From Vibrio intestinalis (GTDB lineage: Bacteria; Pseudomonadota; Gammaproteobacteria; Enterobacterales; Vibrionaceae), in assembly GCF_025195085.2 (NCBI RefSeq), contig NZ_JANAVY020000001.1, forward strand, positions 930,001 to 994,000: a DNA stretch of 64,000 nucleotides, read 5' to 3'. The position numbers and the translations under genes were made by a program. Under the pieces are notes generated by a model. The model made no database searches. It saw only the letters and a program-made list of their open reading frames with translations, and was not told where the DNA came from. Below, piece by piece: positions 16,941 to 26,601 of this stretch (positions are counted from its first letter, which is position 1; every line of letters begins with the position of its first letter).

Positions 16941-17576
16941 TTATTGGTTGATATGTTTGACAGCCCAAGAGATAAATGCCTGACGTTGCTCTGGGGTTAG
17001 CGCTAAATATTGCTGCTCAATACTTGCCTCAACAGAAGCTGTACCCGCTTTTATTTCTTGGTGATTGACCACAGGTAGCACTAGAGGCTCTGCTTTCGGC
17101 TTAGCTTGAATCGCCGCCGCCTCACCTGACTGGTTATAGCCCGCCAACATTTCATCGTAATCCTTAATCAATGCGAACGTTTGATCATGGATGACGCCCA
17201 TAGTGTAAGGTACAGCCTGACCATTACTGGTAATACTCACCGACGGCTGTTGCTGAAACTTCTCGATTGCGCGCTCATCACGCATCGCAAAAGGAGTTTG
17301 CAACTCTAAAACCTGATCATTGGCTTCAAATAACACCACCATAGGTAAAGAGTTAAATTTCTTCTTACCACCGTTACTATCAACCAAAGCTGTCACTCGA
17401 ACCAACAGTTGATTGACACCATTGGCGATTTTCAGATCGCCTTTCCCTTTATGAGGCACTTGGTTAATAGCTTGATTGACCGCCAATATCTCTACTCGAT
17501 TATCGGTTTTAATCGTAACTTGAGCGTGTGCCATTGCGCTTACCAAACAAAGCGCCACTGCGATGATTTTTTTCAT
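16941..17576 (-). CDS. DUF2057 (YccT-family) periplasmic protein, copy 1
   Basis: 211 residues from ATG 17576, chosen over an upstream ATG because it begins a clean signal peptide (MKKIIAVALCLVSAMAHAQ) with GGGAG before it. The mature part matches the DUF2057/YccT family: GVNQLLVRVTALVDSNGGKKKFNSLPMVVLFEA and AMRDERAIEKFQQQPSVSI. It ends with LTPEQRQAFISWA, a motif also seen in copy 2 (39556-40317). Molecular role unknown. It follows a porin gene across a hairpin, the same arrangement as copy 2, which suggests a role linked to the porin or to the outer membrane (inference). Confidence 0.88.
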   Translation of the reverse strand: MKKIIAVALCLVSAMAHAQVTIKTDNRVEILAVNQAINQVPHKGKGDLKIANGVNQLLVRVTALVDSNGGKKKFNSLPMVVLFEANDQVLELQTPFAMRDERAIEKFQQQPSVSITSNGQAVPYTMGVIHDQTFALIKDYDEMLAGYNQSGEAAAIQAKPKAEPLVLPVVNHQEIKAGTASVEASIEQQYLALTPEQRQAFISWAVKHINQ

Positions 17577-17611
17577 TCTATTTCTCCCAAAACGTAACCC
17601 GTCTACAAGCA

Positions 17612-17645
17612 AAACATCCCTCTCCTTTTGCAAAGAGAGGGATAA
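17612..17645 (-). terminator. Hairpin between porin 1 and DUF2057 copy 1
   Basis: 9-bp perfect stem ATCCCTCTC/GAGAGGGAT with a 10-base loop, followed on the minus strand by GTTTTGC, a weak T-run. It probably reduces rather than stops read-through from the porin gene into the DUF2057 gene. Confidence 0.6.
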
Positions 17646-17684
17646 AATTAAAGAACTAAATAATAATTACTGTCTAACACAGAA

Positions 17685-18746
17685 TTAGAACGTCCACTCA
17701 GTACCGATACGTACCATGAAGTTGTCGTACTCTTCACCATTATGGCTGTAGTAACCGCTATGCTGCGCTAAACGTAGGAAGGTGTACACAGAGTTGAATG
17801 AGTAACCTAGTTCACCACTGATGGTTGTGAAATCTAGACCATCATCACTTAGGTTATCAGTGTCACCTTGCTGATCGGCGTAACCTAAACGGAAGTTCAT
17901 GTCGCCCATGTAGTAGTTGGTTTGTAGAGAGTATGCCGTGATCTCACGCTCTTTGTAAGAAGTGGTATCTGTTGCTTCGAAGTCAGCAGACTTGTATGCA
18001 CCTAGCACATTCCAGTTGTCCGTTAGGCGGAATTCAACGCCACCGAAGTAAGCTGAAGTATCACCTGTGATGTTGTCATCAAAATCAGTTTGATCAGCCG
18101 TTTCGAACGCAGCATGCAGAGTAATTTTCTCATGCGGAGTTACCGATACAGAACCACCGTAGAAGTCTGAATCTTTTTCATTTGAGCTACCGTTACCAGC
18201 AGCTAGACTGAATTTCACCATATCACCAAACATTGGCGAATCGTAACGACCCATTTGGCTCTTACGGTCAAAGTTGAAGCGCTCACCTGCACGCCAACCA
18301 CGGTCAAATGTTTCACCTAGGTTAGACGCAGAGTAAGGCCAGTCAACCAACTCATACATTGGTGTCAACATACGACCAAAACGAACTGAACCCCAATCTT
18401 CACCACGGAAACCAACGAAAGTATCACGGTTACCTAGCTTGGCACCGTCATCCAATACCCAGCCTGATTCGATTTGCATGAATGCTTCAACATCATCAGT
18501 CATCGTTTTAGCTGCGCGGAAACCAACACGAGATTCGTTTTCGAATACCATGCCATCAGCCGTAACTTCGTTGCCTTGGTCATCAAATTTCTTTGCGCCA
18601 TAATCCACTGCTGAGATAGAGACCACACCATACACTTCTACGTTCGCGTCATTTGGATCGCCAAGCATGTAAGCGTTAGCACTACCAGCGGCCATGGTAG
18701 TAGCTGCAATAGCCGCGCCTAGAAGTGTTTTCTTAAAGTGAGACAT
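17685..18746 (-). CDS. General porin, copy 1
   Basis: Trimeric outer-membrane diffusion channel of the Gram-negative porin family. 353 residues: signal peptide (1-25, ending GSANA), first strand VEVYGVVSISAVDYG, the family motif ENESRVGFRAAKTMTDDVEAFMQIESGW, a constriction-loop region with FVGFRGEDWGSVRFGRMLTPMYELVDW, and a C-terminal aromatic (RIGTEWTF) that serves as the BAM signal. It is followed by a hairpin and a DUF2057 gene. A second porin with the same layout is at 40402-41478; the two proteins share family motifs but are not close copies. Confidence 0.93.
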   Translation of the reverse strand: MSHFKKTLLGAAIAATTMAAGSANAYMLGDPNDANVEVYGVVSISAVDYGAKKFDDQGNEVTADGMVFENESRVGFRAAKTMTDDVEAFMQIESGWVLDDGAKLGNRDTFVGFRGEDWGSVRFGRMLTPMYELVDWPYSASNLGETFDRGWRAGERFNFDRKSQMGRYDSPMFGDMVKFSLAAGNGSSNEKDSDFYGGSVSVTPHEKITLHAAFETADQTDFDDNITGDTSAYFGGVEFRLTDNWNVLGAYKSADFEATDTTSYKEREITAYSLQTNYYMGDMNFRLGYADQQGDTDNLSDDGLDFTTISGELGYSFNSVYTFLRLAQHSGYYSHNGEEYDNFMVRIGTEWTF

Positions 18747-19223
18747 AAAATTAACCCCTTTATGTTTTTTAGTTGTTTTTCCGTTCCCCTCTCCTTGCTT
18801 GTTGGATTCGAGGGGAACGATTTATGGACGGGGAGCATGTTGGCAAACTTTTTTATCGACAAAAAATTAACCCAATTAGAATCTGATCAGCTTCAAAATG
18901 AAGAAAACAAAACAAACATAAACACTTTAAAATCAACACCTTAAATTCATTTATAAAAATATAAAAACGACAATTTAGTTTTTCGCTGTCACTTTGTAGC
19001 CAAATCGCGCCAACTTCGTTATATGCATCACGCAACTTTTTGAAGAATTGACGGAACTTTATAATTCACCTAAAAAAACCTTGAGATGAGTCGCAAGAAA
19101 AAACGTCAAAATCCCTCTAACTCAAAGAAAAATTCAAACAGAAGAAAAGTGAAACAAGCCGCTTGACCTTCCCCTTGAGGAAAGGTTTATCCTCAGCAAC
19201 AGTCAAAGTTTGGGGATTTAACC
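18747..19223. other. Porin / copA divergent intergenic region
   Basis: 477 bases, strongly AT-rich from about 18840 to 19150. It contains the porin 1 leader on the minus strand and the CueR-type copA promoter on the plus strand (19163-19193). Nothing in the middle looks coding. Confidence 0.5.
19163..19193 (+). promoter_or_regulatory. CueR-type (MerR family) promoter of copA-copG
   Basis: A -35 box TTGACC and a -10 box TATCCT are separated by 19 bases, the long spacing that MerR-family activators correct. Between them lies the operator ACCTTCC-CCTTGAG-GAAAGGT (19166-19186), which matches the CueR copper operator ACCTTCC-N7-GGAAGGT at all but one base. No cueR gene is in the window. Confidence 0.88.
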
Positions 19224-21914
19224 ATGTATCAATATGACATCTCACTACACGGTCTTAATTGCATGGGCTGTGCGCGAAAAGTAGAACGCCTGCTAAATGA
19301 ACATTTTTCAGTCGTTATCGACCAGCTATCGCCAACTCATATTCAGTTGCAAACCGAGGCTTCGTTTTCTCAATTACAACAGCAGATCGAGTCTTTAGGT
19401 TATCAAGCAGGTGAAGAGCGCCAATTTAGCTTATCTGGTTTGAGCTGCTGTAAATGTGTAAAAAAGCTAACTGAACATTTAGAAGCCTCTCCTTATATAA
19501 GCAAAGTAAAGGTTTCTAAAACTCAGCTTGAGCTTTCCACCTCATTACAAGATCAGCAAATTATTGCCATGGTTGAAGAATGCGGCTACCACGCGACAAC
19601 AGATTTAGCGGTTCAAGAAGACGTTGTTGAATCCCAACAACAAACTGAGCCTACTCCACAAACCGCAGCGACAACCGAATCCGACATAAAAACCAACTTA
19701 CTGATTGGCGGAATGACTTGCGCAAGCTGCGTGGCTTCGGTCGAGAAGTCTTTGGCAAGCGTTAGTGGAGTGAACAAAGTACAGGTTAACTTGGCAGAAC
19801 AGTCAGCGATTGTATGGAGTAACGCGGGCCTAGAACAAACGGCATTGACCAGTGCCGTTGCAAATGCGGGTTACCAAGCCCAAGTATTGGCGGATGCCAA
19901 AACCCAGCAACAAAAGCAATTAGAGCAACAGTTAGCGACTCAGCAACACCATAAGCGCAGTGCTTGGTTTGGTTTAATTGTCGGCGGACCTTTAATGGCT
20001 TGGGGCGTATTTGGCGGTAATATGATGATCCGCAACCCAAATGACCAATTGATTTGGGGGATTGTGGGCGCGGTTTGTTTCGCATTACTCGCAACCGCAG
20101 GTCGAAGCTTCTTTACTAATGCATGGCAATCCCTCACTCATGGCCGTGCAACCATGGATACCCTAGTCGCACTTGGCACTGGCGCAGCTTGGTTGTTCTC
20201 TATTTTGGTCGTCGCCATGCCACAATGGTTCCCTGAAGCCTCTCGTCATGTCTATTTTGAGGCCAGTGCGATGATTATTGGTCTAATTTCACTAGGCCAC
20301 TATATAGAGGCCAAAGCAAAGGCCAAAACCACTCAGTCACTACAAGCTTTAATAGATCTACAACCAAGCAAAGCGACCTTAGTAACGGAGTCTGAGGATC
20401 AAGAGATTGATGTGGAGCAGATTCAACAAGGCATGAACATTCGCATCAAACCAGGCGAAAAGATTCCGGTTGATGGCGTGATTTCAAATGGCCACTCTTA
20501 CGTGGACGAATCAATGTTGACCGGTGAACCTATGCCGGTGGAGAAACAAACTGGCGATACCATTTCTGCCGGTACGCTCAACCAAGATGGTGGCTTAGTT
20601 ATCACAGCCACAGGTGTGGGCAGTGAAACTATGCTAGCACGCATCATCCAAATGGTTCGCCAAGCGCAAAGCAGCAAACCCGCGATAGCCAAACTTGCTG
20701 ACCAAATTTCATCAGTATTCGTTCCAGTTGTGGTCGCCATTGCGATCATTGCCGCGGGTATTTGGTTTGCCGTAGGCCCAGAGCCTAAAGCCAGTTACAT
20801 GTTAGTGGTCGCAACGACGGTTCTTATCATTGCCTGCCCTTGCGCATTAGGTTTGGCAACACCGTTGTCTGTCACCGTTGGTGTTGGTAAAGCAGCGGAA
20901 CTCGGCATTTTGATCCGTGACGCCGACGTACTGCAATCAGCTAGCAAAATAGACACCGTGGTCTTTGATAAAACGGGCACTCTCACTCAAGGCACGCCGA
21001 GTGTTGAAAGTGTATTCGCACTGAACGGCTCAGAACAAGATTTACTGCTGCTCGCAGCCGGACTAGAACAACATTCCGAGCACCCTATTGCGAAAGCGAT
21101 TGTTACCAATGCAAAGCAAATCAGCACTGAGTTTGCCCATATTGAGCAGTTTAATAACTTACGCGGTAAAGGCGTAACTGGCGTCTGGCAAGGCAAAGCG
21201 GTTGCTGTGGTGTCACTTTCTCAAGCAATGAAAACCGATGTTGATTTAAGCGCATTTTCTGATGCAATAGCGCAATGCGAACAACAAGTTTGGACGCCAG
21301 TCGTCGTCACCGTCGACAACATAGCTCAAGGTATTATTGCTATCACCGACCCTATTAAGTCAGATGCAAAACAAGCAGTTCAAGCGCTACTCGCACTCAA
21401 TATCACCCCTGTGATGCTTACCGGCGACAACCATTCCGTGGCTTCATCGATAGCCGCTCAATTGGGTATTGAACAAGTCATCTCTCAAGTATTACCGGAT
21501 GAAAAAGCGCAACACATTGAGAAGCTGCAGCAACAAGGCAATACCGTTGCCATGATTGGTGATGGCGTTAACGATGCTCCTGCCCTCGCGCTGGCTAACA
21601 TCGGTATCGCAATGGGCAGCGGCAGTGATGTGGCGATTGAAAGTGCGCAAATGACACTGCTTAACTCTTCGCCTATGTCGGTTGTGAAAGCGATTGAGCT
21701 TTCTAAAGCCACGGTGAAAAACATGAAACAGAATTTGTTTGGAGCGTTTGTATACAACTCTCTAGGCATTCCAATCGCAGCGGGCGTTCTCTTCCCTGCG
21801 TTTGGCTTTTTACTTAGCCCAGTCGTTGCAGGAGCTGCCATGGCACTTTCTTCAATTACTGTGGTGAGCAATGCAAATAGACTAAGATTATTTGAAACGA
21901 CTTATCGTTCGTAG
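19224..21914 (+). CDS. copA: Copper-exporting P1B-type ATPase CopA
   Basis: Pumps Cu(I) from cytoplasm to periplasm. 896 residues, with three N-terminal heavy-metal domains: GLNCMGC (about residues 10-16), an odd GLSCCKC (about 72-78) and GMTCASC (about 162-168). Then come the membrane domain with the copper-binding CPC in [10 protein letters not shown] (about 536), the phosphorylated aspartate in DKTGTLTQG (about 581), TGEP and GDGVNDAP (about 778). Three metal domains is one more than the E. coli enzyme. Expression should respond to copper through the CueR-type promoter upstream. copG follows after 8 bases. Confidence 0.97.
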   Translation: MYQYDISLHGLNCMGCARKVERLLNEHFSVVIDQLSPTHIQLQTEASFSQLQQQIESLGYQAGEERQFSLSGLSCCKCVKKLTEHLEASPYISKVKVSKTQLELSTSLQDQQIIAMVEECGYHATTDLAVQEDVVESQQQTEPTPQTAATTESDIKTNLLIGGMTCASCVASVEKSLASVSGVNKVQVNLAEQSAIVWSNAGLEQTALTSAVANAGYQAQVLADAKTQQQKQLEQQLATQQHHKRSAWFGLIVGGPLMAWGVFGGNMMIRNPNDQLIWGIVGAVCFALLATAGRSFFTNAWQSLTHGRATMDTLVALGTGAAWLFSILVVAMPQWFPEASRHVYFEASAMIIGLISLGHYIEAKAKAKTTQSLQALIDLQPSKATLVTESEDQEIDVEQIQQGMNIRIKPGEKIPVDGVISNGHSYVDESMLTGEPMPVEKQTGDTISAGTLNQDGGLVITATGVGSETMLARIIQMVRQAQSSKPAIAKLADQISSVFVPVVVAIAIIAAGIWFAVGPEPKASYMLVVATTVLIIACPCALGLATPLSVTVGVGKAAELGILIRDADVLQSASKIDTVVFDKTGTLTQGTPSVESVFALNGSEQDLLLLAAGLEQHSEHPIAKAIVTNAKQISTEFAHIEQFNNLRGKGVTGVWQGKAVAVVSLSQAMKTDVDLSAFSDAIAQCEQQVWTPVVVTVDNIAQGIIAITDPIKSDAKQAVQALLALNITPVMLTGDNHSVASSIAAQLGIEQVISQVLPDEKAQHIEKLQQQGNTVAMIGDGVNDAPALALANIGIAMGSGSDVAIESAQMTLLNSSPMSVVKAIELSKATVKNMKQNLFGAFVYNSLGIPIAAGVLFPAFGFLLSPVVAGAAMALSSITVVSNANRLRLFETTYRS

Positions 21915-21922
21915 AGGTTATT

Positions 21923-22366
21923 ATGGCTCTTAAAACCATCACTTTGGCCGTGCTATTAGGCACCGCAGGCACTGCTTACGCTGCTGATGTTATCAACCAC
22001 AAATCTCCATACTGTGGTTGCTGCTCAGAATGGACAAAACACATGCAAGAGGCAGGATTTACTGTTGAAGAAAAACTGCATGATGATATGAATGCCGTAA
22101 AACAAGAGCTTGGCCTAGCACCTAAACTCGCCTCTTGTCATACCGCAGAAATTGGCGGCTATGTGTTTGAAGGGCATATCCCAGCAGAAGACATCAAGGC
22201 GTTTCTTGCGAACCCACCGAAAAATGCCAAAGGCCTTGCTGTACCGGGCATGCCAATGGGTTCTCCGGGAATGGAGTATGGCGACGAGAAACACGCCTAC
22301 TCAGTGTATGCTTACAACGAGCATGGCCAAGTATTTGAATACCGCCATTATGAAGGCAATCAATAA
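21923..22366 (+). CDS. copG: Periplasmic copper-resistance protein CopG (DUF411)
   Basis: 147 residues with a signal peptide (about 1-20, GTAGTAYA) and the DUF411 hallmarks: SPYCGCCSEWTKHMQ with a CxxC-type cluster, then SCHTAEIGGYVFEGHIP and a Met/Gly-rich GMPMGSPGMEYG. In V. cholerae a DUF411 protein beside copA (CopG) is needed for copper tolerance, especially without oxygen; I infer the same role. It is co-transcribed with copA. Confidence 0.9.
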   Translation: MALKTITLAVLLGTAGTAYAADVINHKSPYCGCCSEWTKHMQEAGFTVEEKLHDDMNAVKQELGLAPKLASCHTAEIGGYVFEGHIPAEDIKAFLANPPKNAKGLAVPGMPMGSPGMEYGDEKHAYSVYAYNEHGQVFEYRHYEGNQ

Positions 22367-22398
22367 TCACGATTGTCTCATCAAGATAACGTAATGCT

Positions 22399-22425
22399 AA
22401 AACGCCCAGCCATGCTGGGCGTTTT
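22399..22425 (+). terminator. Terminator of copA-copG
   Basis: 12-bp stem AAAACGCCCAGC/GCTGGGCGTTTT with loop CAT and a T-run. Almost the same sequence recurs at 24346-24372, on the far side of the AraC/esterase block. Confidence 0.93.
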
Positions 22426-22434
22426 TATGCCAAT

Positions 22435-23316
22435 CTAGCAATGCTCACCCACATCCCATATGAGTTCGTTTTGGTTTTTTAACTCTTGGGGCACGATGTC
22501 ACGATAGCTTTCTCGATATTCCCTTGGGGAAATTTTAAGGGTTTGTTTGAATACTTTATTAAACTGACTGGAAGACTTAAAACCTGAGTTCAGCGCGACT
22601 TGAGTAATGGTCTCGCTCCCCTCTCTAAGGGAATCGCAAGCAAGATTAATTCGAGTATGGTTAACAAACTCAACATAACTCATTCCAAGACTCTTTTTTA
22701 GTGTTCGGTTAAGGGTCGATGTGGACATATTCAGCTGATAGGCCACTTGGGATAACGAGAGGTCGTCAGCAGCGTTGAGCATAATAAAGTTCATCACCTG
22801 ATTCGATTTGTCACACAACAAATAGTTATCGCTCGCCAACCGCACTGGCTGTTGCTTGAGAAGCTCAATAAACAGAGACAATATCGCCAATAACCTTTCT
22901 ACCCCTTGCTTTTCAAACACGGTGAAATAGTGCTGCGTCATGGTGTGATCCAATTGGTACACGGCTCCTCGGCTAAACTGAATCAGCAATTGCTCTACAA
23001 ACTCGAATTCGGCAATGTGCTTTAACGTCGCTAAACAGTTTTGCTCAATATGAATATATTTAGAAAGCAATGACTCTTTAGCCTCACAATCAAGCTTAAA
23101 TGAATGAGGAACATTCGCGCCAATCAACTGTAACTCACCACTTTTCAGTACTTGCTTTTGATTACCAATAAACGATTCCACATAACCGGTTTCAATGAAC
23201 ACCATTTCCAGTTCAGGATGAAGATGAAAAGGACAAAAGAAGTCTACACCTTGATAACTTCGACAAGTTAAAGAGCGTGAAGAGTGAATATTGAGAACTT
23301 CAAAAACCGCTGACAT
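22435..23316 (-). CDS. AraC-family transcriptional regulator
   Basis: 293 residues from ATG 23316, preceded by AAGGAT; an ATG 18 codons further upstream has no ribosome site. N-terminal cupin-like sensing domain (about 15-130; FFCPFHLHPELEMVFIETGYVESFIGN) and a C-terminal double helix-turn-helix (about 190-285; LSLSQVAYQLNMSTSTLNRTL and ITQVALNSGFKSSSQFNKVF, then ISPREYRES). Sensor and layout suggest a carbon-source regulator. It is divergent from the esterase gene and probably controls it through the repeated ATATGATA sites between them (inference). Confidence 0.9.
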   Translation of the reverse strand: MSAVFEVLNIHSSRSLTCRSYQGVDFFCPFHLHPELEMVFIETGYVESFIGNQKQVLKSGELQLIGANVPHSFKLDCEAKESLLSKYIHIEQNCLATLKHIAEFEFVEQLLIQFSRGAVYQLDHTMTQHYFTVFEKQGVERLLAILSLFIELLKQQPVRLASDNYLLCDKSNQVMNFIMLNAADDLSLSQVAYQLNMSTSTLNRTLKKSLGMSYVEFVNHTRINLACDSLREGSETITQVALNSGFKSSSQFNKVFKQTLKISPREYRESYRDIVPQELKNQNELIWDVGEHC

Positions 23317-23348
23317 ATCAATCCTTAATATGCATTTTGACGTATGAG

Positions 23349-23397
23349 ATATGATAACTATCAATATCATATTAACATGACAACATGCGATATGATA
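23349..23397. promoter_or_regulatory. Repeated ATATGATA sites between araC-type gene and esterase gene
   Basis: ATATGATA at 23349-23356, its inverse TATCATAT at 23365-23372 (8 bases between), and a third copy at 23390-23397 (41 bases, about four helical turns, from the first). The arrangement fits operator half-sites for the AraC-type regulator. The first pair also loosely resembles a Fur box, which I think less likely. Confidence 0.5.
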
Positions 23398-23510
23398 AAC
23401 CGATCACACTTCATTTCGGCTGGCTAAATATAGGAAAAGCTTGATTCAAAACGACAAGTTTCCTTCGCTATCAATTGATGTAATGAGCTCAACAGAAAAG
23501 AGAGGTCATT

Positions 23511-24323
23511 ATGAAAAAACTTGCCGTTATTATCTCAACCCTATTAGCTAGCCACGCAGCAAACGCATTCCAAATTGATACTGTCGACATTGCTAGCAAG
23601 AACACGCCTGATAATCACAAAGCGACGGTTATCCTTCCTGATGGTTACAACCAGCAGCAAGATTACCCAGTTGTTTATGTCCTACATGGCTGGAGTGGTG
23701 ACTACAAAGTTTGGCACGAGAATACCAGCATCGCGAAGCAAGCCGATATCCATGACGTAATAATTGTTTTACCTGAGGGCAATTACGACAAATGGTACAT
23801 CGATAGCCCAGTTAAAAAGCGCTCTAACTACCAAACTTACGTTGGCCAAGAAGTGGTTGAGTACATCGATAAACACTTCAGCACTAAAGCTGAAAAAACG
23901 CAACGCGCCATTACGGGTTTAAGTATGGGAGGTTACGGCGCGTTTAACGTTGCGCTCAATAATTTGGATACCTTTGGTAACATTGGCAGCATTAGCGGTG
24001 GCTTTGAACCCAAAGATTTCCGCTATAACTGGGGTTTAGAAGAAGTGTTTGGTGACTACGATAAGCACCCAACTAACTGGGACAACCGTGCGATTAAAAA
24101 CATGGCACACAAGCTGATTTTCAAAGACATCAACATCACGATTGATTGCGGCATCGATGACTTCTTTATTAATTCGAACCGTGAGCTGCACACTAAGCTA
24201 CAGCAATTGGAACTGGACCACGACTACACTGAACGTCCGGGAGGCCACACTTGGGTTTACTGGGACAACGCAATTCAATACCAAATGTTATTCTTCAAGA
24301 ATAAGTTCGACTCGGCCAAATAA
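23511..24323 (+). CDS. Secreted alpha/beta-hydrolase esterase (esterase D/FrmB-like)
   Basis: 270 residues with signal peptide (1-19, ending ANA). The fold is shown by PVVYVLHGWSGDYKVW (oxyanion region), nucleophile serine in GLSMGGYG, probable acid in DCGIDDFF and histidine in GGHTWVYWD. These are the marks of the putative esterase family that includes S-formylglutathione hydrolase and mycobacterial antigen 85. A periplasmic or secreted acyl or acetyl esterase is likely; the substrate is unknown. The divergent AraC gene is its probable regulator. Confidence 0.88.
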   Translation: MKKLAVIISTLLASHAANAFQIDTVDIASKNTPDNHKATVILPDGYNQQQDYPVVYVLHGWSGDYKVWHENTSIAKQADIHDVIIVLPEGNYDKWYIDSPVKKRSNYQTYVGQEVVEYIDKHFSTKAEKTQRAITGLSMGGYGAFNVALNNLDTFGNIGSISGGFEPKDFRYNWGLEEVFGDYDKHPTNWDNRAIKNMAHKLIFKDINITIDCGIDDFFINSNRELHTKLQQLELDHDYTERPGGHTWVYWDNAIQYQMLFFKNKFDSAK

Positions 24324-24345
24324 ACTCCGTCTGCCTATAAACGAC

Positions 24346-24372
24346 AAAACGCCCAGCTATGCTGGGCGTTTT
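24346..24372. terminator. Terminator between esterase gene and hemH
   Basis: 12-bp stem AAAACGCCCAGC/GCTGGGCGTTTT with loop TAT, between convergent genes. It differs from the copG terminator (22399-22425) at one loop base and the last T. Confidence 0.93.
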
Positions 24373-24398
24373 CATTCATTTGTTCGCTGAGCAAGTGA

Positions 24399-25352
24399 CT
24401 AGCTGACCAAATCGACCATCATGTCGATGTGTAAATCATCGTCATTCAGGCATGGAATAAAGGTAAAATTCTCGCCGCCACTTTCTAAGAAAATCTCTTG
24501 GCACTCTTCTGAGATCTCTTCCAATGTTTCTAAGCAATCAGCCGAGAAAGCAGGTGTCATAATATCCAGTGACTTAATGCCTTTAGCTGGCAGTGTTTCC
24601 AGCGTTTTATCCGTGTATGGCTGCAGCCACTCTTCGCGGCCAAAACGAGATTGGTAGGTCATGCCGATTTGATCATCATTCAAACCGAGCTCTTGCTTGA
24701 GTAATTCAGTGGTACGTTGGCAATGCTGCGGGTAAATATCTCCATTATCAGCATAGCGCTTAGGGATACCATGGTAAGAGCAAAGCAAGTAATCCGCTTG
24801 GCCCTTTTCAGCCCAAGAGCGACGCACGCTCTCGGCTAGTGCTTTGATGTACAGTGGATGATCATAATAATCTCGGATCAAACGATAACCCGGTAGCACT
24901 GGCATGTTTTTAAAAGCCAATGTCATGGCATCTGAAACTGCGCCTGTGGTTGTGCCTGAATATTGTGGGAATAGCGGCAACACAATCACTTCTTCAACGC
25001 CTTGGCTCATTAGCACCTCAAAGCCATCTTGCATGCTTGGATTGCCATAAGTCATGCCTAAAGCGACAGGCATATCCACTTTTTCAGCTAATTTAGCCTG
25101 TTGGCGTTTTGAATAAACCATCAACGGCGAGCCATCATCAAACCACACACTTTGGTATAGTTTCGCGACTTTAGGTGAACGAACAGGCAAAATGACACCT
25201 TGCAATATTGGCTGCCAAAGCAAGTCTGTAAGATCGACCACACGTTTATCACTAAGAAACTGTTTTAGAAATCGTTTCACAGCCGGAGCGGTTGGTGCAT
25301 CTGGCGTGCCTAGGTTAACCAGCAATACGCCTTGTTTTTTGTTGTTTTTCAT
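24399..25352 (-). CDS. hemH: Ferrochelatase
   Basis: Inserts iron into protoporphyrin IX, the last step of haem synthesis. From ATG 25352 the protein is 317 residues and begins [20 protein letters not shown], the conserved ferrochelatase N-terminus; an ATG 10 codons upstream is less likely. The active-site histidine is in [15 protein letters not shown] and the conserved glutamate in [14 protein letters not shown]. Length is normal. It is followed upstream by adk, a typical vibrio neighbour. Confidence 0.96.
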   Translation of the reverse strand: MKNNKKQGVLLVNLGTPDAPTAPAVKRFLKQFLSDKRVVDLTDLLWQPILQGVILPVRSPKVAKLYQSVWFDDGSPLMVYSKRQQAKLAEKVDMPVALGMTYGNPSMQDGFEVLMSQGVEEVIVLPLFPQYSGTTTGAVSDAMTLAFKNMPVLPGYRLIRDYYDHPLYIKALAESVRRSWAEKGQADYLLCSYHGIPKRYADNGDIYPQHCQRTTELLKQELGLNDDQIGMTYQSRFGREEWLQPYTDKTLETLPAKGIKSLDIMTPAFSADCLETLEEISEECQEIFLESGGENFTFIPCLNDDDLHIDMMVDLVS

Positions 25353-25504
25353 CGTATTCAAATTCGCGTTTTTAAGAAGCACTGTGCGAAACGCTTCTCT
25401 TCCTATTCGATTCGTTTGATAAGTTCAAACGTGCGGCTAACACTGTCACACTTTATTATACAAAGGCCGTGAGCCTTCATTTATCGTTATTTGTCTATTC
25501 TAAA

Positions 25505-25536
25505 TTCAAGAACGTCTAGATTTAAGAACATCTAGA
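25505..25536. repeat. Tandem 16-bp direct repeat upstream of hemH
   Basis: TTCAAGAACGTCTAGA is followed at once by TTTAAGAACATCTAGA: two 16-base units, 14 of 16 identical. It lies about 155 bases before the hemH start. Could be a pair of operators or a chance duplication. Confidence 0.6.
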
Positions 25537-25576
25537 CCTAAAGTACGCACATTCAGTACGTTAGATCATTTTCCTT

Positions 25577-25604
25577 GCATAAAAAAAGCGACCCTAAGGC
25601 CGCC
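25577..25604 (-). terminator. Weak terminator of adk
   Basis: Imperfect 6-bp stem GCGACC/GGCCGC with a 4-base loop, followed on the minus strand by seven T; 32 bases after the adk stop. Confidence 0.6.
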
Positions 25605-25635
25605 TTCACTATAGCAAATTTTATGAGATATAAAA

Positions 25636-26298
<663 letters not shown>

Positions 26299-26306
26299 TT
26301 AAAATG

Positions 26307-26382
26307 TATACCGAAGCTCACAATCCTTTGTGCTTACGCGAGCAAGGCGACGGTAAGTTTCGGTATATACCCAATCGTTGGG
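26307..26382 (-). promoter_or_regulatory. Possible structured leader of adk
   Basis: Read on the minus strand, arms TATACCGAAACT and AGCTTCGGTATA (12 positions, one mismatch) can close over two inner hairpins, TGCT-CGCGTA-AGCA and CACAA-AGGA-TTGTG, giving a three-way junction ending about 27 bases before the adk ATG. Just upstream is CCCAA-CGA-TTGGG. The fold is by eye only. It matches no riboswitch I know. Confidence 0.4.
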
Positions 26383-26555
26383 CGTTATGTTTCGGCGAGC
26401 AAAATACACGCCTTATTACTCACATTCAAGCCTGCAATTCTACCACAAATTAGCGTGGCGACGACTCAAATAAGACTAAAGAATGTTTAGCACGTCCGAG
26501 ATAAAGCAAAGCATATATTGATTTAACGATATTGCGCCACTTTGCGCGAACATCA

Positions 26556-26586
26556 AACAAAAAGCCCGCAAAATGCGAGCTTTTTC
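26556..26586 (-). terminator. Terminator of htpG
   Basis: Stem AAGCCCGCA/TGCGAGCTT with one internal mismatch and a 3-base loop, followed on the minus strand by TTTTTG; 16 bases after the htpG stop. The rest of the 321-base gap to adk holds the adk leader and no ORF. Confidence 0.75.
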
Positions 26587-26601
26587 ATACCTGTTAGGGA
26601 A

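Noticed and set aside
23349..23372. Fur box before the AraC-type gene
   Set aside because: The inverted ATATGATA pair departs from the Fur consensus and a third phased copy fits an AraC-type site better.
26307..26372. Known riboswitch (purine or c-di-GMP type) in the adk leader
   Set aside because: The conserved loop and junction bases of those classes are absent; I report only an unclassified possible fold.
26360..26400. Integron attC-like core (GGGCGTTATG) near adk
   Set aside because: Only the short GCGTTAT word matches; there is no paired 5' core or cassette structure, and the position is a housekeeping leader.
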